A stretch of DNA of 64,000 nucleotides, taken from contig NZ_JH636437.1 in NCBI RefSeq assembly GCF_000255655.1, positions 186,353-250,352 of the forward strand, written 5' to 3'. The DNA comes from Schlesneria paludicola DSM 18645 (GTDB lineage Bacteria > Planctomycetota > Planctomycetia > Planctomycetales > Planctomycetaceae). How positions within the stretch are numbered: position 1 is the stretch's first letter; every line of letters starts with the position of its first letter. The notes below the pieces were generated by a model. The model was not told where the DNA came from. It was given only the letters and a program-made list of their open reading frames with translations, and did not search any database. This document shows positions 62,101 through 64,000 of the stretch, piece after piece. The translations under genes were made by a program, and so were the position numbers.

Positions 62101-62584
62101 CGATGTTGGGGCGTTCGAGGGGCGACCCGCCTATGTCGTCGTCGACTACAAGACGGGACAGCGACCAACGTTTCGTGATCAGGATCTGGTGACGGGCCGT
62201 TCGATGCAGCTGGCGCTGTATCTTCTCGTGATCAAGCGGCTGGGACTTGTCGCCGACGATGCGGTTCCGCTGCAGATGGGATACTGGGCGCTGCGGGATT
62301 CCGGCTTCAAGGCAGTGCTGTCAACAAAGAAGTTGAGGACGCTGTCTCCGGATAAAATTCAGCGGATGGAAGCGATCTTGGACCATCTGCTGCCTGAACT
62401 TGCCGGCGAGATTCGCCAGGGACGTTTTGTCGTTGAGAACTCGGATCTGAATTGCACCGGCCGCTGTGCGTATCGGACCGTTTGCCGCGTCAATCAATTG
62501 CGACCGTTGGCGGAATCATTGAGAAAACTTTCTCCGCCACGAGTTGACCCGACCGGAGCCGATGGTGGCACGGATGACGAATGA
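59183..62584 (+). CDS. AddB/RexB-like helicase-nuclease subunit
   Basis: A 1,133-residue protein of the AddB type, one half of the AddAB recombination nuclease. P-loop GCAGSGKT at 9-16, LAPTRR and other helicase-like motifs in the first 300 residues. The C-terminal third is a PD-(D/E)XK nuclease with YVVVDYKTGQ near 987. Iron-sulfur cysteines: one in YARCPFQFW near 820 and three in CTGRCAYRTVC at 1091-1101. All landmarks for a working nuclease domain and cluster are present. The partner AddA is not in this window. The start ATG 59183 was chosen because its protein begins directly with the P-loop strand. Likely role is processing double-strand DNA ends. Confidence 0.85.
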   Translation: MSQVTIVTGCAGSGKTERLLAGYCAALRQARVDRKPGTALWLAPTRRIQSEIARRAVISDGAACFAINVLTFDLFAEKILHAVGSPETPISPVMKRLILRRIARSLRERGELRHFEPIAETTGFLDVVSSFISELKREEIWPADFVEACRERKSAFARRDLELGLIYDEYQRHLEEQCWYDNEGRFWLARDKIEKNSRDPFKQVRFLAVDGFTDFTQTQYEILGHLAGWIDQILLSVPDEQPTSRADLFTKPHAAIDRIREQIPDGVKFEIERLNAGSTSAVTETQPEIRRNWSASIRVLADRLFSNPRFGTPSPETAGLEVIEATGQNGEWEAVAARIKTMLAGGEKNGPGVARDRSTASLVRPQEIVIGLRSISDDGPRLRDYLTAAGLPVWCEAELPFTSSSIVKAVSSLLQLELEDWPFERLMGVLDSTFFQPGWPELRNGLAVRAVAASLRHLQLHTGRDLILRVLGRSLADPEPEAENAVSRHATTLRLAAGLLQRFHRSCERLRRSHTLADWTDVLAAVVDELGLNQPVAGLDEALQANESRDLDLLQRILRTAAEADQKLAGTSRPKKLTLAEFQAEFRDLLSHEKLKAPPEPNGCIRILSVEQIRNLDVPHLFLMGLTENSFPKSRSDDCLFSETERQDFISRGVALRHRSGHHSEEMFLFYSVVARARRSLTLSYPAVNSKGQPVFSSPYVTALKSLFVPGMVATSKEGQLDPVPLPERVLTQTDLRLAAMVEGLQGRAGLFRSAMELDSLRQTCWNTLAACDVADHRFHHQGFTAYEGRLESGQNLQHLQQRFGAHHQFSATELEAYARCPFQFWVSNVLRIGAVESPEEGTDHAGRGNLLHEVLARLLTEGAFEDPGGLPARFRELVEEQLGRKFPETELQRALLEIEQLILQDWSLAFARQHVTYQQETSELLKEVRSLDPEIAFGNLPDAPMTADVVAPPIEFGSDENIVKLRGRIDRIDVGAFEGRPAYVVVDYKTGQRPTFRDQDLVTGRSMQLALYLLVIKRLGLVADDAVPLQMGYWALRDSGFKAVLSTKKLRTLSPDKIQRMEAILDHLLPELAGEIRQGRFVVENSDLNCTGRCAYRTVCRVNQLRPLAESLRKLSPPRVDPTGADGGTDDE

Positions 62585-62628
62585 ATCCCCCAATGTTTTA
62601 GGACTCGTCGCAGTCATACCGATGATGA

Positions 62629-63438
62629 TCAAGGCTCGTTCAGTTCGCTTCTCGCGTCGGTTCCTGTTTCCTGAGCCAGCATTTCGGTGGTCACTTCGGT
62701 GACAGGCTTGAAGGTGTCCCGCGGGGCCAGATCGTCTTTGACGGAACGAATCAGCTTTGAGGTCCAGCGGGCGACGCCAAATGGAATCTCGGTGCTTTTC
62801 CAGACGGTCGATTCTTGGACCGTGCGACTATTCGGACGCTCGATCGTAATCTCACCCTTCCACTGATCGGCCTTGATCGCTCCGACACCCACTTCTGGAT
62901 CAACCGCTTCCGCGATCTTCTCAAGTTCGCGATAGTAGCCCACCAAAATTCCCAACGGATATAGCTGCAATGCCTGTTCCGTTAAGACTTTCGGGGATTC
63001 TTTTCCGACTTTGCGATAGCCTTTGATCATGGGAAGGAAGCTGACAGGAACTCCTTCCGCATCGACATTGTCGTTGATCACCGCCACTTCTGGGATCAAC
63101 ACTTTGTAGATCTCCAGGCCGGTCAGACCTGTATCGATCTTTCCATCACGGACGCGTCCGCGTTCCACCTTAATCTCGATCCAGCGGCAGTCGGTTTGCT
63201 CCCCATGGTATTCCGCCGACTCTTTCCCGACGGATTTGATCGTCACATGTTCTTTCCAGGGGTCGATTTCGACCTTGCCTGCGGCGGTTTCCGGCCGGAT
63301 CTCAATCTGTGAGTAGGTTCCTTCGTAGCGGACCCACGACCCGTCTTCGGGGATTTGGCATACGATTCCTTGTGCCGAGACCACGCTGCCAACCAGTCCG
63401 GCGATTCCCGCGAGGATCATTGTGAGACGTCGCCGCAT
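62629..63438 (-). CDS. Secreted protein of unknown function
   Basis: A 269-residue protein with a signal peptide (LTMILAGIAGLVGSVVSAQG). The mature part (WVRYEGTYSQIEIRPETAAG, ITIERPNSRTVQESTVW, IPFGVARWTSKLIRSVKDD) is rich in beta strands and contains conserved-looking Trp and charged residues but no catalytic motif that I know. ATG 63438 has AAGGG ten bases upstream; the open frame extends to 63606 without similarity. It is convergent with the AddB-like gene and follows the parvulin-type gene on the same strand by 113 bases. No family assigned. Confidence 0.7.
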   Translation of the reverse strand: MRRRLTMILAGIAGLVGSVVSAQGIVCQIPEDGSWVRYEGTYSQIEIRPETAAGKVEIDPWKEHVTIKSVGKESAEYHGEQTDCRWIEIKVERGRVRDGKIDTGLTGLEIYKVLIPEVAVINDNVDAEGVPVSFLPMIKGYRKVGKESPKVLTEQALQLYPLGILVGYYRELEKIAEAVDPEVGVGAIKADQWKGEITIERPNSRTVQESTVWKSTEIPFGVARWTSKLIRSVKDDLAPRDTFKPVTEVTTEMLAQETGTDARSELNEP

Positions 63439-63551
63439 GGAACAAACCCTTTCAAAGACGGAACATAAACGCACTGACTTCAGTCTGTCATAGACTTTGG
63501 GGGCTGACAAGGCAGAAATTCCCGCGATCCCCAGTTCATTCAACTCGACAA

Positions 63552-64000
63552 TTACTTCTGTCCGATCTTCGCGGTCGCGCGCTCGTCGGCGACGGTCGCT
63601 TTCCACAAATCCTGTGAAAGTCGGTCGAAAATGATGGGACGAACGTCTTCGAGGCTGAGATCGCCTGGATGGCGCTCAGTGACCTGGATCAAATGCATCC
63701 CGAACGGAGACTGGATCGGTTCGCTCAACTCTCCGACCTTCAGATCGAATGCGGCTTTCGATACCGTTGGCGGCAGTTTTCCCCGCCAGCCGAACAAGCC
63801 GATATCACCACCCTGCACTTTGGTTGGGGCCTCGGAATGCTGTTTGGCGGCATCTGCGAAGGAGATCGTCTTGTCCAAGATCTGGCGTCGAAGATCGGCG
63901 AGTGCCTGCGTTTTTGTCGCAACGTCTGAATCAGTTGGTGGTTTCGGCAATTTCAAGAAGATTTGGCTGCCACGCAGTTGTGTTCCGTCGAACTCCTGAT
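63552..64000 (-). CDS. Parvulin-type peptidyl-prolyl isomerase, C-terminal part
   Basis: The frame is open to the window edge, so the start is outside; 148 codons are seen. It has the parvulin fold: GSQIFLKLPKP at the first strand, FADAAKQHSEAPTK, the signature GGDIGLFGWRGKLPPTVSKA, FDLKVGELSEPIQSPFGMHL and IQVTERHPG. A short helix closes the protein (DLWKATVADERATAKIGQK). Relatives such as SurA, PpiD and PrsA fold exported proteins. The missing part would show whether there is a signal peptide or a chaperone domain. The stop at 63552 is followed by a gap of 113 bases. Confidence 0.85.
   Translation of the reverse strand, partial: QEFDGTQLRGSQIFLKLPKPPTDSDVATKTQALADLRRQILDKTISFADAAKQHSEAPTKVQGGDIGLFGWRGKLPPTVSKAAFDLKVGELSEPIQSPFGMHLIQVTERHPGDLSLEDVRPIIFDRLSQDLWKATVADERATAKIGQK

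Overview
The window looks like a chromosomal stretch of a planctomycete (Planctomycetota, probably Planctomycetales). The evidence is gene content. There are three proteins with the DUF1080 sugar-hydrolase-like domain, a DUF1559 pilin-like protein, a large cytochrome-type DUF1587/1592/1588/1585 protein next to a DUF1552 protein, a SUMF1-domain protein, VCBS and PQQ-propeller secreted proteins, and KDO/heptose-type lipid genes. I see no phage, plasmid, rRNA, tRNA or CRISPR locus. Coding density is high, but the gaps are unusually rich in palindromic repeats.

Layout. 0-10.6 kb: a surface-polysaccharide cluster. It holds a CDP-glucose 4,6-dehydratase, a sugar C-methyltransferase, a 3,5-epimerase, an acyltransferase, an NDP-sugar reductase, a CmcI-type methyltransferase, a GT2 glycosyltransferase, a GT39-like membrane transferase and an asparagine synthase. 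Together these can plausibly make and attach a 3-C-methyl-6-deoxyhexose. 10.8-20.4 kb: mixed housekeeping genes, including a YfcE-like phosphodiesterase broken by an in-frame TGA, an incomplete oligopeptide importer, acpS, an RlmI-like methyltransferase and an enolase-superfamily enzyme. 20.5-38 kb: secreted and membrane planctomycete proteins, rnc, two glycosyltransferases (GT39, GT9), an orphan RbsA-type ATPase followed by what looks like a decapitated permease, an SGNH-DUF1080 fusion and gltX.

38-40.1 kb: a 1-kb non-coding stretch with a cluster of DnaA-box-like sites beside a divergent dnaA. Hand counts on sampled lines suggest that GC skew changes sign here, so this is a candidate oriC. 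40.3-47 kb: kdsB, pyrG, prs, sixA-like and PP2C phosphatase genes. 47.5-64 kb: a frameshifted membrane protein, the DUF1559 protein, the large cytochrome-like protein with its DUF1552 partner, a VCBS protein, a double ABC-2 permease, an AddB-like nuclease, a secreted protein of unknown function and the end of a parvulin-type isomerase.

The most distinctive feature is the repeat content: at least six families of short palindromic or MITE-like elements. One 129-bp element with 19-bp terminal inverted repeats and a 4-bp target duplication is inserted inside a copy of another repeat. A second family places the same large hairpin 9-21 bp behind the stop codon of four unrelated genes.
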